Shown here: positions 11,349 to 22,372 of the stretch, piece by piece
Position numbering within the stretch: the stretch's first letter is position 1
Layout: every line of letters starts with the position of its first letter
Assembly (NCBI GenBank): GCA_033557465.1
Contig: CM066045.1
Coordinates: 137,351,596-137,415,595, forward strand
DNA from: Ichthyophis bannanicus
Lineage: Eukaryota; Chordata; Amphibia; Gymnophiona; Ichthyophiidae
Direction of reading: 5' to 3'
DNA length: 64,000 bases
Notes under the pieces: generated by a model
Databases searched by the model: none
What the model was told of the DNA's origin: nothing
The model's input: only the letters and a program-made list of their open reading frames with translations
Translations under genes and position numbers: made by a program

Positions 11349-11504
11349 AGGAACAAGCAGGAATGAGTCCTCACATATGGGTACGTCGGAACCGACGGAG
11401 CCTGTGCGGGAAAACTCCCCAGCTTCCCAGAAAGGAAGCTTTTGGGGCCTCCCACAGCGCATGCGCGCTGCCTTCCCGCCTTCCTGACCAACTCACCTCA
11501 GTTC
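11349..11504 (+). repeat. DIRS left inverted terminal repeat
   Basis: Starts CAGGAACAAGCAGGAATGAG and runs through GTACGTCGGAACCGACGGAG to ACCTCAGTTC. It is inverted at 16782-16931 with a handful of differences. Confidence 0.9.
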
Positions 11505-11721
11505 TTCTTTTTCCGCGGAGCCAGCAGGTCGTGTTCCTGTCACCGCTGAAGAAATTGTTATTTTAATTTGTTTCTTTGACCGCGTGTCTGCCTTCCACGA
11601 TTCCGGACCGGTACCGCCGGTCTCTTTTCATTTATTTCTTTAAAAAAAAAAAAAAAATTACTTTTTCCTCACTTGGTGTATTTTTTCTGTGAGGCCTCTA
11701 GGTCTTCTCAGGTTCTCCCTC

Positions 11722-13544
11722 ATGGAAAAACCAGCATCTGGTTTTAAAAAATGCACCAAGTGTACTAGTACTATTTCAGTCACAGATACCCATGAGTGGT
11801 GTCTTAAATGTTTGGGGCCTGACCATTCCATTTCGGATTGTCCATCCTGCTCTCTGATGTCCAAACGAGGCTTACAGAACAGAGCAGTTAAGTTTCATAT
11901 GCTGTTTTCTACCGATACTCCAGCATCAACATCCTCCAGGTCTTCTTCTCCTGATGGATCTCAGGTAACCAAACATTCTTCAGGCAGGTCCTCAAAAGGC
12001 AAATCTCCCTCTAAGCAGTAAGAGGCCCTTGCATTTGACCCTGAGGACCCTGCCCCAGCCAAACAACCCCGGCGGGAAGCTCCGGCTTCCAAAGCTCCTC
12101 CTATGGGGTTACAGGTAGACATCGATGGCACGGCCTCGACCGATCTCCTGTTAGACTGCTCTGGGGTACCGGCTAGCACCGGTACCGACATCCAGGCAGT
12201 TGTGGCGACTATGGGTACTACGGTACAATCCATGCAGCAGGCCTTACTGGCTTTCATTAACGCTGCAACGCCCTCGGTACCGCGACAATCGGTTCCGACT
12301 CCGATTCCGGTACCGCAACCGATACCGGTACCCAGAGCATCTACTTCCAGTAGTAGGCCGGTTCCGGTCTCCGGTTCTGGAGATTTTCTCGATACCGCTC
12401 CGATTCCCGGTACGCCCGATGTCGATACCGGTCGGTACGCGTATCGATCTCTGGAAGCAAATAGGCGATACTTTGAATCCTCGGAAGATTCTGATACTTC
12501 AGATGATTCTGCTGATGTCTCTTTTACTCTTCCTGAGGAGCCCTCTTCTCCAAAAAGGAGAATGTCTGCTCCAGAGGATTTGTCCTTTCAAGACTTCATT
12601 ATTGAAGTAGCTAAAGGACTTTCCATATCTGTAACCTCTGAAAAGGAACCTAGAGCAAAAAAATTGGATATTTTAGGATACTCTAAGGTTCCCAAAGAGG
12701 CAGCCACCTTACCCATACATGAAATTCTTCAAGAACACATGATGGACTTGTGGGAGGCTCCTCTCACCCTATCTCCACATTCTCGACGTTTGGACACCAT
12801 GTATCGGGTTCCTCCTTCTCCTGGTTTTCAAAAAACTCAGCTTCCTCACCACTCTATTGTGGTGAAGTCTGCTATGAAAAAGATAAGAGTACCAAAAGGC
12901 ACTCTTCTACCCCTCCAGGAAGAGAATGTAGGACTCTGGATGCTTTTGGTAGAAAAATCTTCCAAGCTAGCATGCTTATTGCCAGAATCAATTCATACAG
13001 CCTCTATATGGGCATGTTTTTGAAAGAGATTGCACTAAAGATATGTCATTTTCTCCCCTTTATCCCAGAGGATAAGAAGGAGGAGTTCCTTCGTTTGCTA
13101 AAGCAAACTCAAGATGTTTCAAAGTTCTCCAACAGAGCAGCCTTTGACTCTTTTGAGGGGGCAAGCAGAGCCTCTGGCATTGCCATAGCTGCTCGCAAAC
13201 TTGCTTGGCTCCAGGCCTCTGATTTGGAACCCTGGGTACAAGAAGGCTTGGGCAATCTGCCCTGTACAGGTGAAAATCTGTTTGGCAAGGAGTGGCAAAT
13301 CAAAGCCACTCAAATGGATGCAGAGAATGCTGCTTTAGATAGACTTTCTAAGTCTACCTCTACCCCTGCCAAGAAAAAACCTTTTAAGAAACCTTTCTAT
13401 AAAAAGACCAGATTTTCCACAAATACTGGCCAGCAATCTTCCCAAGTTCGCTTTGCTCCTAGGCGTCAGCAAACTAAACAGGCCAGAACAAAGTCTACAG
13501 GGGCTGCTACAATCCAGCAGTCCCAACCCCCTCAGAGTTTTTGA
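11722..13544 (+). pseudogene. DIRS gag-like protein, one stop and one frameshift
   Basis: Structural (gag-like) protein of the DIRS element. I place the start at 11722 (MEKPASGFKKC) rather than the upstream ATG at 11689, because a second DIRS copy at 30845 starts at the same point (MASGFKKC). Residues 10-50 carry spaced cysteines (CTKC, CLKC, CPSC) with a histidine, a likely zinc-binding region kept in both copies. A TAA stop interrupts at 12019-12021; the frame then reopens through a Pro/Ser-rich linker (IPVPQPIPVP) at 12103-12900. A frameshift near 12880-12960 moves the C-terminal half to another frame (SMLIARINSYSLYMGMFLKE ... AAFDSFEGASRASGIAIAAR), ending at 13544 in a Lys-rich tail. It overlaps the next frame by about 90 nt. 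Confidence 0.8.
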
Positions 13545-15467
13545 CTTGATTCTAGAGAACTTAACCTTTCTGGCTCTGCAACAACCAGAACCTCTCACCA
13601 TTCCAGGAAGGTTAACTCATTTTGCTCCCAGATGGGAACAAATCACATCAGAAGAGTGGACCCTTTCTATCATCAAAGAGGGCTACAAACTACATTTCTC
13701 CAGCCTTCCTCCCCATTCCATGGTGAGACAATTCAATTCTCCTCCTTTTCTCCTGTACCTGTTGGGCCAGGAGGTGACCACTCTTCTCGCCCAAAAGGCA
13801 ATAGAAGAGGTTCCTCTTCCTCAACAAGGGTCAGGTTTCTACTCCCCTTATTTTCTCATTCCCAAGAAAACAGGGGGGTACAGACCCATTCTGGATCTCA
13901 GAGAATTGAACAAATTCCTATACAAGGAGAAATTCAAGATGCTTTCTCTAGGCACTCTCCTTCCATACCTACAGAGTCAGGACTGGCTTTGTTCTCTAGA
14001 TCTCAAGGATGCGTACACACATATACTCATCCATCCATCCCACAGAAAATTACTACGGTTTCTGTTCCAGGGAAAACATTTCCAATACAGAGTACTTCCC
14101 TTCGGTCTAGCCTCTGCTCCAAGGGTATTTACCAAATGCATGGCAATAGTAGCTGCATTTCTCCGCACTCTGGGAATCTTTGTCTTCCCATACCTGGACG
14201 ACTGGCTCATCCGAGCTCCATCTCAGTCCGAGGCTCAGACTTCCCTGGACCACACCAGATGCGTACTGCAGTATCTGGGACTTGCCATCAATCTGCCAAA
14301 GTCTCAACTCACCCCTACTCAGTCCCTAGAGTTCATAGGGGCCTGGCTACATACCACCACTGCAAGGGCCTATCTTCCTCAGGCCCGTTGCCACCGTCTA
14401 GTGCACTTGGCCTCTCAAATTCAGTCCAGAAGCCACTTGACTGCCAGGGAGATGCTACAACTGCTAGGCCACATGGCATCCACAGTTCATGTGGTGCCTT
14501 ATGCACGCCTACATATGAGAGAAGCTCAATGGACTTTGTCACCCAGTGGACCCAAGCATCAGGAGCTCTCTCAGACCAAATAGCAACCTCAAAACGTCTT
14601 TTTTGGTCTCTCCAATGGTGGATATCCACTCAAAATCTGTTGTTGGGGGCCCCCTTCCAACCTTTGTTACCCCAAGCAACTCTCACTACAGATGCCTCCA
14701 AAACAGGTTGGGGAGCTCATCTCCAAGACCTCTCCACTCAGGGCACTTGGTCTCCACAGGAGACCACCCTTCATATCAACCTTTTGGAGCTGCGAGCAAT
14801 TTTCCTTGCTCTCAAGGTCTTTCATACCCTCCTCATCAACATGACAGTCCTTGTTCATACCGACAATCAAGTAGCCATGTTCTACATAAACAAACAAGGA
14901 GGGACTGGCTCTCTGTCGCTTTGCAACGAAGCTCTAAAATTGTGGGCCTTCGCCAGAGAGCATCAAATCCATCTCCTGGCAGTGTACCTCCCAGGAATCC
15001 AAAACTCTTGGGCAGACAGACTCAGTCGAGTTCTGCTTCCACACGAATGGTCCCTGCACATGGATCAGGTACTCAGAATCTTTCAGAAATGGGGAACCCC
15101 GGACATAGATCTATTTGCAAGTCCGTGCAATGCCAAACTTCCCCGGTTCTGTTCCAGAATCCCGTATCAGGGAGCTCAGGCCAAGGATGCCTTCCTCCTT
15201 CATTGGGGTCAGGCCTTCCTGTATGCCTTTCCACCCATTCCTTTGATTCCCAAGACTCTATTCAAACTTCAGAGGGATCAAGGATCTATGATCCTCATAG
15301 CTCCACGCTGGCCACGCCAAGTGTGGTACCCTCTACTTCTGCATCTCTCCCAGGCACCCTCCCTGGATCTAGGAGCTGCTCCAGACCTTCTGTCTCAAGA
15401 GGAGGGGACTTTGTGGCACCCAAACCCCAAGTCCCTTCACCTCAGAGCTTGGTTACTGAAGGCCTAG
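13453..15467 (+). pseudogene. DIRS reverse transcriptase-RNase H-methyltransferase-like protein, one frameshift
   Basis: Polymerase frame of the DIRS element. RT spans about residues 80-300, with LDLKDAYTHI (motif A, about 13994-14023) and the DIRS-type active site FPYLDDWLI (about 14185-14211). The frame stops at 14581-14583, but homology moves one frame over near 14525 and continues through RNase H (TTDASKTGWGAHL at about 14685, LLELRAI, VHTDNQVAMF). It then runs into the C-terminal domain often annotated as a Dam-like N6-adenine methyltransferase in DIRS elements (DIDLFASPCNAKLPRF ... LIAPRWPRQVWYPLL), ending at 15467. The single frameshift between RT and RNase H makes it a pseudogene. Its start is uncertain because it overlaps gag. 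Confidence 0.88.
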
Positions 15468-16503
15468 ACCTTCAAGACTTCAATCTTTCTCAACAGGTGA
15501 AGGATGTCCTCCATGCATCTAGGAAACCTTCCACCAGGCGTTCTTATGCTTTTAAATGGAAAAGATTTTCAATTTGGTGTGCTGAAAAAGGTCTTAACCC
15601 TCTAGCACTACCTTTGAATTCTTTACTCGAATATCTCCTGCATCTTTCCAATGCAGGACTTAAAACCAATTCTGTAAGGGTCCATTTGAGTGCTATTGCA
15701 GCATTTCTTCAGCCTATCAATGGACAACCTGTTTCCTCTCATCCTCTTATTGCGAGATTCATGAGAGGCCTAACCTTAACTAAACCTCCCATTCGTCCTC
15801 CTCCAGTGGCATGGGATTTAAACGTGGTTCTTGGTCAGCTTATGCAGCCACCCTTTGAACCCTTAGCCACTACCTCCTTGAAATTTCTTTCCTGGAAAGT
15901 CATTTTCCTAATTGCAATCACTTCTGCTCGCTGCATCAGTGAACTGCAGGCTTTAGTGGCTAATCCACCTTATACAAGGTTCCATCATGATAAGGTAGTC
16001 CTTGGGACAAATCCCCCCTTTATGCCTAAAGTGGTCTCACCTTTTCATCTTAATCAAGAGGTATATCTACCTGTCTTTTTTCCAGCTCCTCATGCATCTA
16101 GTGCAGAGAGGAACCTACATACGTTAGATTGTAAAAGAGCTCTTGCCTTTTACATCCACAGGACACAGCAACATAGAAAGTCTTCTCAACTTTTTGTTGC
16201 TTTTGATCCTTCTCATTTAGGACTTCCAGTCTCAAAAAGAACACTGTCCAATTGGATTGCTCAGTGTATTCTTTTGCTTACCAGAGTAAGAACCTTTCTC
16301 TGGAAGGCCATGTCACAGCTCACAATGTGAGAGCCATGGCCACATCTATGGCTCATCTTCATTCTGTATCCATCGATCAGATCTGTCGAGCAGCCACTTG
16401 GGCCTCGGTTCATACCTTCACAGCCCATTACTGCTTGGACAAGGACTCCCGCCGGGATGCCTTGTTTGGTCAGGCTGTCCTCAGACACCTGTTCCATTCT
16501 TAA
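15400..16503 (+). pseudogene. DIRS tyrosine recombinase, one frameshift
   Basis: Integrase of the DIRS element, a lambda-type tyrosine recombinase that inserts the circular DNA copy. The recognisable core begins near 15484 (VKDVLHASRKPSTRRSYAFK, an N-terminal core-binding domain). The first catalytic arginine is in ITSARCISELQAL (15929-15931). The HxxR box is HNVRAMATS (16321-16332) and the terminal box is WASVHTFTAHYCLD with the nucleophile tyrosine at about 16429-16431. So all catalytic residues are visible, but a frameshift around 16272-16280 separates the first arginine from the HxxR and Tyr boxes. The frame overlaps the end of the polymerase frame, as is common in the family. Confidence 0.88.
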
Positions 16504-16599
16504 ACAACTCCTGCCCACCTTCCCTGCATGGATGCCTGAGATCCATAGGGAGATGAGGAATTCATGCAGGGGGATCTCCCCGGCATCTTAGCTAGGGAG

Positions 16600-16699
16600 T
16601 CCCCATATGTGAGGACTCATTCCTGCTTGTTCCTGGAGATAGCACAGTTACTTACCTGTAACAGGTGATCTCTGGGAACAGCAGGAATTAGTCCTCACA
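16600..16699 (+). other. DIRS internal complementary region
   Basis: The first ~40 bases (16600-16640, CATATGTGAGGACTCATTCC ...) are the complement of the left terminus. They are joined directly to the complement of the right terminus (16641-16699, AGCACAGTTACTTACCTGTA ...). The join reads GGAGATAGC, so the two element ends are represented as one circular junction sharing ATCTC. This confirms the element boundaries. Confidence 0.9.
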
Positions 16700-16781
16700 A
16701 CCCACCCACCTCCCCTAGGAGTTGTATCTCTCTCTCTCTCTTTCTTTCCTTTCCTCTCTCTATTGTCTCAGCTTTAAACTC

Positions 16782-16974
16782 GAACTGAGGAGAGTTGGTC
16801 AGGAAGGCGGGAAGGCAGCGCGCATGTGCTGTGGGAGGCCCCAAAAGCTTCCTTTCTGGGAAGCTGGGGAGCTTTCCCGCGCAGGCTCCGTCGGTTCCGA
16901 CGTACCCATATGTGAGGACTAATTCCTGCTGTTCCCAGAGATCACCTGTTACAGGTAAGTAACTGTGCTATCTC
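16782..16974 (+). repeat. DIRS right inverted terminal repeat and terminal extension
   Basis: 16782-16931 is the inverted copy of the left repeat. 16932-16974 (AGAGATCACCTGTTACAGGT ... GTGCTATCTC) is unique to the right end and matches the second half of the internal complementary region. Confidence 0.88.
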
Positions 16975-17278
16975 TCATATCTCCTCTAGCCAACCTTTTC
17001 TCTAACATATGCATACTAAGATATTTGTCTGTCCCCATATGCTTTATAACAAAGACCACTAACCATTTTAGTAGCCATTCTCTGCATCAGCTCCATCCTG
17101 TTAATATCCTTTTGAAGGTGTAGTCTCCAGAATTGTGCACAATACTCCAAATGAGATCACACCAGAGACTTATACAGAGGCACTATCACCTTCTTTTTTT
17201 CTGCTGCCATTCCTCTCCCTATTCAGCCAAGCATCCTGGCTTTCACTGTCACCTTTTTTACCTCTTTAGTCACTTTAA

Positions 17279-17483
17279 CCCTTTCAAGGCCAGGTTTAAA
17301 TTTTTAATCCACATTCTGCAGCCGGGTTAATTTTTGCATATTTCAGGAAAATTGTACCCGTCTTATTCGATATGTTCTAATAGTGATTTTCCTTCTGCTA
17401 TGGTCATGTATTATATACCATTTGATAGGAATATTTAGTCAGAATTTTGGATTCCGATAGTTTTGGGCTCTGCCTGGAAAGGG
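17279..17483. repeat. piggyBac-type MITE with TTAA target duplications
   Basis: Flanked by TTAA at 17275-17278 and 17484-17487. The ends are inverted: CCCTTTCAAGGCCAGG at the left and CCTGGAAAGGG at the right. No coding capacity. A related sequence (TATATACCATTTGATAGGAA) appears rearranged inside Harbinger-like copy A near 38900-39126. Confidence 0.75.
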
Positions 17484-17840
17484 TTAAGATAATCGGAAAC
17501 AATCACGTCCAGGTCCTGCTCTTCTTTCATGGACAGAAGTACTTTGCCCCGTACACTCTACCACACCCTTGGATTTTTGCAGCCCAAATGCATGACCCTG
17601 CATTTTTTTAGCATTAAATCCCAGCTGCTATTGACAAGACATCTTGGTGAGAATCACCTGAGCTGGCTAGTGTGTTTGGCTCTTTCTATGGCTGAGATGA
17701 TTGAGAGATGATATTTTTTGTTCGCATATAGAGCTAACTTCTCTTGGGAGACCCCATTTGCAATAAGACAGACGTGGCTAAGTGCATTGTGTGTTAGCAG
17801 CTGTGCTGTTGATGCATGATAGCTGCCACTGCTCTATATT

Positions 17841-18069
17841 GTTTATTTAGTTAATAGGTTTTTTTATACCACTTTATTATTTTAGTCAAAGTGGTTTACA
17901 TTGTAACTTAAACTTGGTAATGTACATTAGCGACATTGATAACCCTCAATTGCCTTGGAAAAATCCAACTTAAGTGACTTGCCCAAGGCCTCAAGGAGTG
18001 CTGGTGGGAATCAAATCTTGGTCTTTTGGTTCCCAAGTCAGTGCTGTAACCACTGAGCTACTCCATTCC
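17841..18069 (-). repeat. CORE-SINE with L2-type tail
   Basis: The minus strand shows a tRNA-like head (GAGTAGCTCAGTGGTTACAG, A-box type) and the CORE text CTTGGGCAAGTCACTTAAG. The tail is AAACCACTTTGACT ... GGTATAAAAAAACC ending in TAAATAAA. It is more divergent than the 2080-2362 copy. Confidence 0.75.
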
Positions 18070-18384
18070 ATGTTATTAGCATGGGTGTCTTTCTCAAAGT
18101 GCTGAGAACACCGCTCCCACCCTACAGTTACATCTTTCGAACCCCAGAAGGAAGCTCTCTTGGCACAATGCAAGTATTATGCCAAGCATTAGCAGTACAT
18201 TTGAAAGACTAAGATCATACTCCACATACCCTGGCTTAGAAGTGAGGTTCACAATTGTCTTGGTATCCACAAAATTAACCCAGTTGGAGGAAACTGCCCC
18301 GAGTATTACCATGGAGGTTTTACAGCTACCTTGGATTAACTACTGCTGGAATTCCATCCCACTTGAATTACATTTGAAAATTAA

Positions 18385-18500
18385 AGGAGGCAGATATTCA
18401 AAGCATTTTAGCCAGTAAGCAGACCTGCTAATTGACTATAATGCTCTGATCCCAATATTCAGCAGCACTAACTGGTTAATACTGCTGAATATTACTGCAT
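18385..18500. repeat. MITE-like repeat with repeated 'ATATTCA' motifs
   Basis: Contains GGCAGATATTCAAAGCATTT, CCAATATTCAGCAGCACTAA and GGTTAATACTGCTGAATATT, the same vocabulary as longer repeats at 25205-25640 and 56335-56690. Ends are not resolved. Confidence 0.4.
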
Positions 18501-18529
18501 AAATAGTGTGGTTAAACCCAGGGCAGTCG

Positions 18530-19560
18530 AGCGTTTTAGGAGAAGGAAAATGACGGCGGTGTGAATGGACACCTCTGTGTTTACGTCAGTGGAAGTTTGT
18601 TGGTTTCCTTTTACCTGTTTCTTTATGCCTCATAAATGCGAAAGCACAAGGCTAAGCTTCAGCCTGTGCTCACGGGGCAGTCTGGGCCAATGGATGCCTT
18701 CCTTTGGCTTGGTGGAGGAGCGATTGCTTCATGAGGCTTGCTGGCAGAGGTGGGTGCAGAAAATGGATCCCACCTAGCCTTGGGCCGGATGTGTCACTCA
18801 GCCCGGAGCTCCAGTTTCCCCTGACACAACCAGCAGGTGTGATTGATCGAGCCGCAGCAGGTGCAGGTTTGGAGGCTCTTGCAGTTGTTGAAACTTTCCA
18901 TGCCTGGTGGCTCCCGTGTCTTGGAATGATTTCCCAGGGGATGGTGGTTCCTGCGAGTGCTGGAGAGGAGAGACTAGAAACTTAATCTTTGGAGCAGATA
19001 CAGTCTTTGGAATGTGTTTTGAGTCCTCCTGCTATGCCCAAAGGTAGAGTGGATTTGCAATGTACTGTGTCTTCGGTGAGGGTTGTCTTATCATGGCTCA
19101 AAGTTTTTTTTCCCCCTAGAGACAATGTGGGAAGCCGTGAACAAATTTTAATAGTTTCTATCGGGACAGTTGCAGCCAGTTGAATTCTGTTGCTCAACAA
19201 TTAAGGGTACACGATACTCTTTTGGGAGACCTGCCAGTGAAAGTTTCAAGGACTCAATGCAAGCAGTTATGCGTGATGCAGAGAATTTGCAGAGAAACAC
19301 GGAGTTGCTGGAGAATGTCAAGGAACAGGAACCTGAGAGTCTTAAATTTTCCTAAAGTTCCTTCAATTCCACCATTGATTTTGTTTAAGAAGTTTTTGAC
19401 TGAGGTTTTAAAAATCTCGGCGGATTGTATTCTGCCGCTATCTCGTGCCTTCTATTTACCTTCAGCTAAGTTTAAGGTGGCAGGTCGTTCGGATCAGGGT
19501 TTATCATCCACCTCTGGCCCGACCAGATAGCCACCAAGCCTGCCTAGTGGACAGGCTGCT
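18530..19560 (+). pseudogene. L1-like LINE 5' region and ORF1 remnant
   Basis: The 5' half is GC-richer and non-coding by my reading, and could be an L1 5' UTR. From about 18989 three frames in succession match the layout of an L1 ORF1 protein, an RNA-binding chaperone that coats LINE RNA. There is an N-terminal segment, then a coiled coil (DSMQAVMRDAENLQRNTELL, about 19230-19330), then the RNA-binding domain entry NRNLRVLNFPK followed by FKKFLTEVLKISADCILPLS (about 19320-19450). It ends at 19530 in SSTSGPTR. At least two frameshifts break it. CR1 sequence begins abruptly at 19578. Confidence 0.65.
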
Positions 19561-19577
19561 CTGCTTCGGTGCATAGG

Positions 19578-20125
19578 GAGAGGAATGGCCAGCAAGAAGG
19601 AAGCGATAATGCCTCTGTATAAGTTTCTGGTGAGACCTTACTTGGTGTGTAATTCCGAAGGCTACATTTTCAAAAGGATATAAACAGAATGGAGTATGCG
19701 CAAAGAGCTGCTACTAAAAATGGTCAGTGGTCTTCAACATAAAACATGGAAACAGATTTAAAGAAATATGGGAGATGGGAGATATGACAGAGATGTTTAA
19801 ATAGCCCAATGGCATAAATCCAAGGAGGTTGCTATCTTTCAATTGAAAGAAAAGCTCTAGAATGAGGGGGGATAAGATGAAGGTGAAAGGGAATAGCCTT
19901 AGGAGTAACCTGAGGAAATATTTCTTTAAGGAAAGAGTGGAGATGTATGGAAAAGCCTCCTAGTGGAGATGATAGAAACAAGAACTCTATCTGAATTCAA
20001 GAAAACATGGGATAGACACAGAGGATTGCTAAAGGAAAAGAAGGGATTGTTGATGATAATTGATATGGATGGGCAGAGTGGATAGGCCATATGGTCTTTA
20101 TCTGCCATCAATTTTCTATGATTCT
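19578..20125 (+). mobile_element. CR1 LINE, family 3, 3' end
   Basis: 5'-truncated copy with decayed C-terminal ORF2 (GGAATGGCCAGCAAGAAGGA, ATGCCTCTGTATAAGTTTCT, GAGGAAATATTTCTTTAAGG). Its 3' UTR ends in ATTTTCTATGATTCTAT, which matches the copy at 58230-59185. Inserted in or next to L1 ORF1 material. Confidence 0.8.
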
Positions 20126-20142
20126 ATAAGTGATTTTAAATA

Positions 20143-20285
20143 AATAATAAACACATTTATTTAAGTGGTTTATATACTGCCTAATCTTAAAGCCAAGGTG
20201 GGTTATAGAAAAATTAAAACAAATTATACATGGAACATAATCAGGGTTTAACGTAATTTAACTTAATTTAGACAGAGAATGAATT
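20143..20285 (-). repeat. L2-type 3' tail
   Basis: Reverse-oriented tail: ATTTATTTAAGTGGTTTATA then TACTGCCTAATC, reading on the minus strand as GGCAGTATATAAACCAC followed by TTAAATAAAT. It is a short remnant without coding content. Confidence 0.55.
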
Positions 20286-20790
20286 TGTTACATAGTAACA
20301 TAGTATATGATGCCAAATGAAGACCAGTACGGTCAATCTTGTCTGCCCAACAAGGTGACTAAAGTGGCTGCACCTGCTGCTCCATGCAGGTCACCCCTCC
20401 CCAGGCCCTTGTTTAGGGGTCTACCTACCACTCCTTGGAGGTCACCCCTGTTTGTTGAGATATAAGAGATAGTTACGTTTATTTGATTTTATCCTGTTGC
20501 TATAAAGGGATCCACCGTGTCTGTCCCATGCCATTTTGAATCCTGTTGCTTTTTTTGCCCCCCCCCCCCCCCACACACACTTCTATCAGGAGGGTATTCC
20601 ATGCATCCACCACCCTTTCAGTGAAAAAGTATTTTCTGACGTTGCCTTTCGGTTTACCCCCTTGCAGCTTCATGTTATACCCTCTAGTTTTACAGCTCCC
20701 CCTGTCTTTGGCAGAGATTTGTTTGCACATTAATATCCTTTGTGTATTTAAAGGTCTGAATCATATCTCCCCTATCCCTCCTCTCCTCCA
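20285..20790 (-). mobile_element. CR1 LINE, family 2, 3' end
   Basis: The minus strand carries C-terminal ORF2 remnants (NVRKYFFTERVVDAWNTLL at about 20590-20650) and the family 2 3' UTR with GCAACAGGATAAAATCAAAT. It ends at CATAGTAACATAGTATATGA. A C15/CACACA tract at 20559-20580 lies inside and shifts the frame. Confidence 0.8.
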
Positions 20791-21479
20791 GAGTACATAT
20801 TTAGGTCTTTGCTAAACATAACTTTGTTTGCTAATTTTCTGTATCTTTATGCAATGTAACATATGGAAGATAAGGACCATTTGACCTTTCCAATCTGCCC
20901 AGTTCTTAGTACAATAAAACAAAGAATGAAAGGAAAATGATAACTATAGTGATTACAAGAATTCATTGCAAGCAGTAATATTGACCCTCAGCTAAGCAGT
21001 ATTTTCTGTTTGCTTTAAGTTGCTTCCCAGCAGTGCTGCTGCATGCAGTATGTGATTGGTTCATGCAATAGTTGCTGCACTAGGGGCTAGATTTACTGAA
21101 GTGCATTACCATGTTAGCTGCGTGAATGCAGATAATGTGAATTCTTAGGAAATAAGTCCCAAGCAAGTGCAGGGATTTTATTTTAAAATTCCCATGCATG
21201 CTTTTCACTGATTTAACTGACATACTTTGTATCTACAAAATATACACGTTAAATACTCCCCAAGGTATGGCATCATGGGTGAACTCCCTGGTAGTTTCGC
21301 TTTCAAAATTGTAGTGCAAGCCCCTGGTATAAAGCACCCATGGGGCTTGTAAGCTTCTAGCGGCTCCTAAAAATTACTCTCAAAATGGTTTGCCCAAGGT
21401 TACCAGTCTCCAAACTAGCTTCTTGGATTTAGACAGGAGCAGCTCTCTACAAAAAAGTTATATGAGGAACGCTTGCAAA
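20791..21479. other. No recognisable gene
   Basis: GGGGCTAGATTTACTGAAGT at 21071 resembles the start of a MITE, but I cannot find a matching end. The rest is unremarkable AT-rich DNA. Confidence 0.4.
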
Positions 21480-22036
21480 CTTTCATTTTAATAGTAAATA
21501 CCATCACAGAACTTCAGAAAAGACTAAAACCACATCTCTTCACAGAGCCATTTGGATCCAACACTTAAAGGTCAACTTGAAGCCTACCTCCTTCACCATA
21601 GTAAAAAGACAGTGACATTGCATCTGCTTACTTTACCCTGAACAACCTCCAACCAACTACTCAACCCAATGCGGCTCCATTTCAACCTGATTATTCATAC
21701 CCTCTTTAAACAAGAGCCTTGTGGAAACAATTACATCACTTACACCCCCCCCTTCCCCAATACAACTCAGCTGATGTACATACTCCCATGAACTCTCTCC
21801 CATTAAGGATTGAGGACTGTAAACATACACCTACCTTTTCCTAAGTTATTACCCACTGCCCATACTTTGTCACCCCTAGACCTTATTGCTTTTTAAGTTT
21901 TATGTAAATGTTTATAACTATTGTTAATGTTATAGTTAATAGTTCACTAAGTTCCATGTAAAAATGTATAACTTGAATTATATGTGCACTGCTTTGAGTG
22001 CTAGATAACGTGGTATAAAAAAAGCTCCTAAATAAA
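21480..22036 (+). mobile_element. L2-like LINE 3' end
   Basis: 5'-truncated copy. The C-terminal remnant is ACTAAAACCACATCTCTTCA (LKTHLF-type ending) and the tail is TGCACTGCTTTGAGTGCTAG ... GTGGTATAAAAAAAGC, then AAATAAATA. The frame is broken. Confidence 0.65.
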
Positions 22037-22372
22037 TAGCTCACAGGATGTTCTTATTCATACTTGCCAAGTCACGTACATCAGGCATGTAATACACGTA
22101 TTTGGTAGCGCTCCCAAGCTCACACGCCAAGGTGCCCTCCTCATTTGAATTTTCTGCTGCGGCTTCTTCCTCTCTAGCTCCCTCCTCCTGGCCCTGTCTG
22201 CTACCACAGCAAAAGTGAATTAAAAAAAAAAGGCAGCATGGAGTCAGTGCACAAGCTCCATGCTTGCCAGTCCAGCCCTGTGTTCGAGGGGGTGAAACCA
22301 GAAAACCCCCAGCATGTGCATGGACTCCAAGGCCGAGTGCTGCCAATTTTATTACTTTTGCTGAAGACCTGA
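22037..22372. other. No recognisable gene
   Basis: A minus-strand open stretch across 22041-22394 is of biased composition and has no domain I recognise. I see nothing else here. Confidence 0.4.

Larger units (their letters stand above)
11343..16974 (+). mobile_element. DIRS-type YR retrotransposon, structurally complete
   Basis: A 5.6-kb element bounded by ATCTC on both sides (11343-11347 and 16970-16974). It has inverted terminal repeats (11349-11504 against 16782-16931), a gag-like frame, an RT/RNase H/methyltransferase-like frame, a tyrosine recombinase frame, and an internal complementary region (16600-16699). The last holds the complements of both termini joined together, as in DIRS1 circle-junction models. 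Such elements replicate through a circular DNA and integrate by recombinase without a target duplication. That fits here: only the shared ATCTC is present at the ends. Each coding region has one or two frame breaks, so this copy is dead but fairly young. Confidence 0.9.
11025..17640 (-). mobile_element. CR1 LINE, family 3, split by a DIRS element
   Basis: The C-terminal coding end and 3' UTR lie at 11025-11342 (minus strand: MRKYFFVERVVDAWNSLSVE, EFKKAWDKH). Upstream coding resumes at 16975 and runs to about 17640 (LINE text matching the family 3 copy at 58230-59185). The two halves join within a single sentence of CR1 sequence, showing that the 5.6-kb DIRS element landed in this LINE. A 205-bp piggyBac-type MITE (17279-17483) is a second, independent insertion. 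Confidence 0.8.

Noticed and set aside
13632..14500. Extra open frames parallel to the DIRS polymerase (Ser/Pro-rich)
   Set aside because: Part of a frame that only becomes meaningful after about 14525 where RNase H homology starts; upstream it is a shadow of the RT frame.
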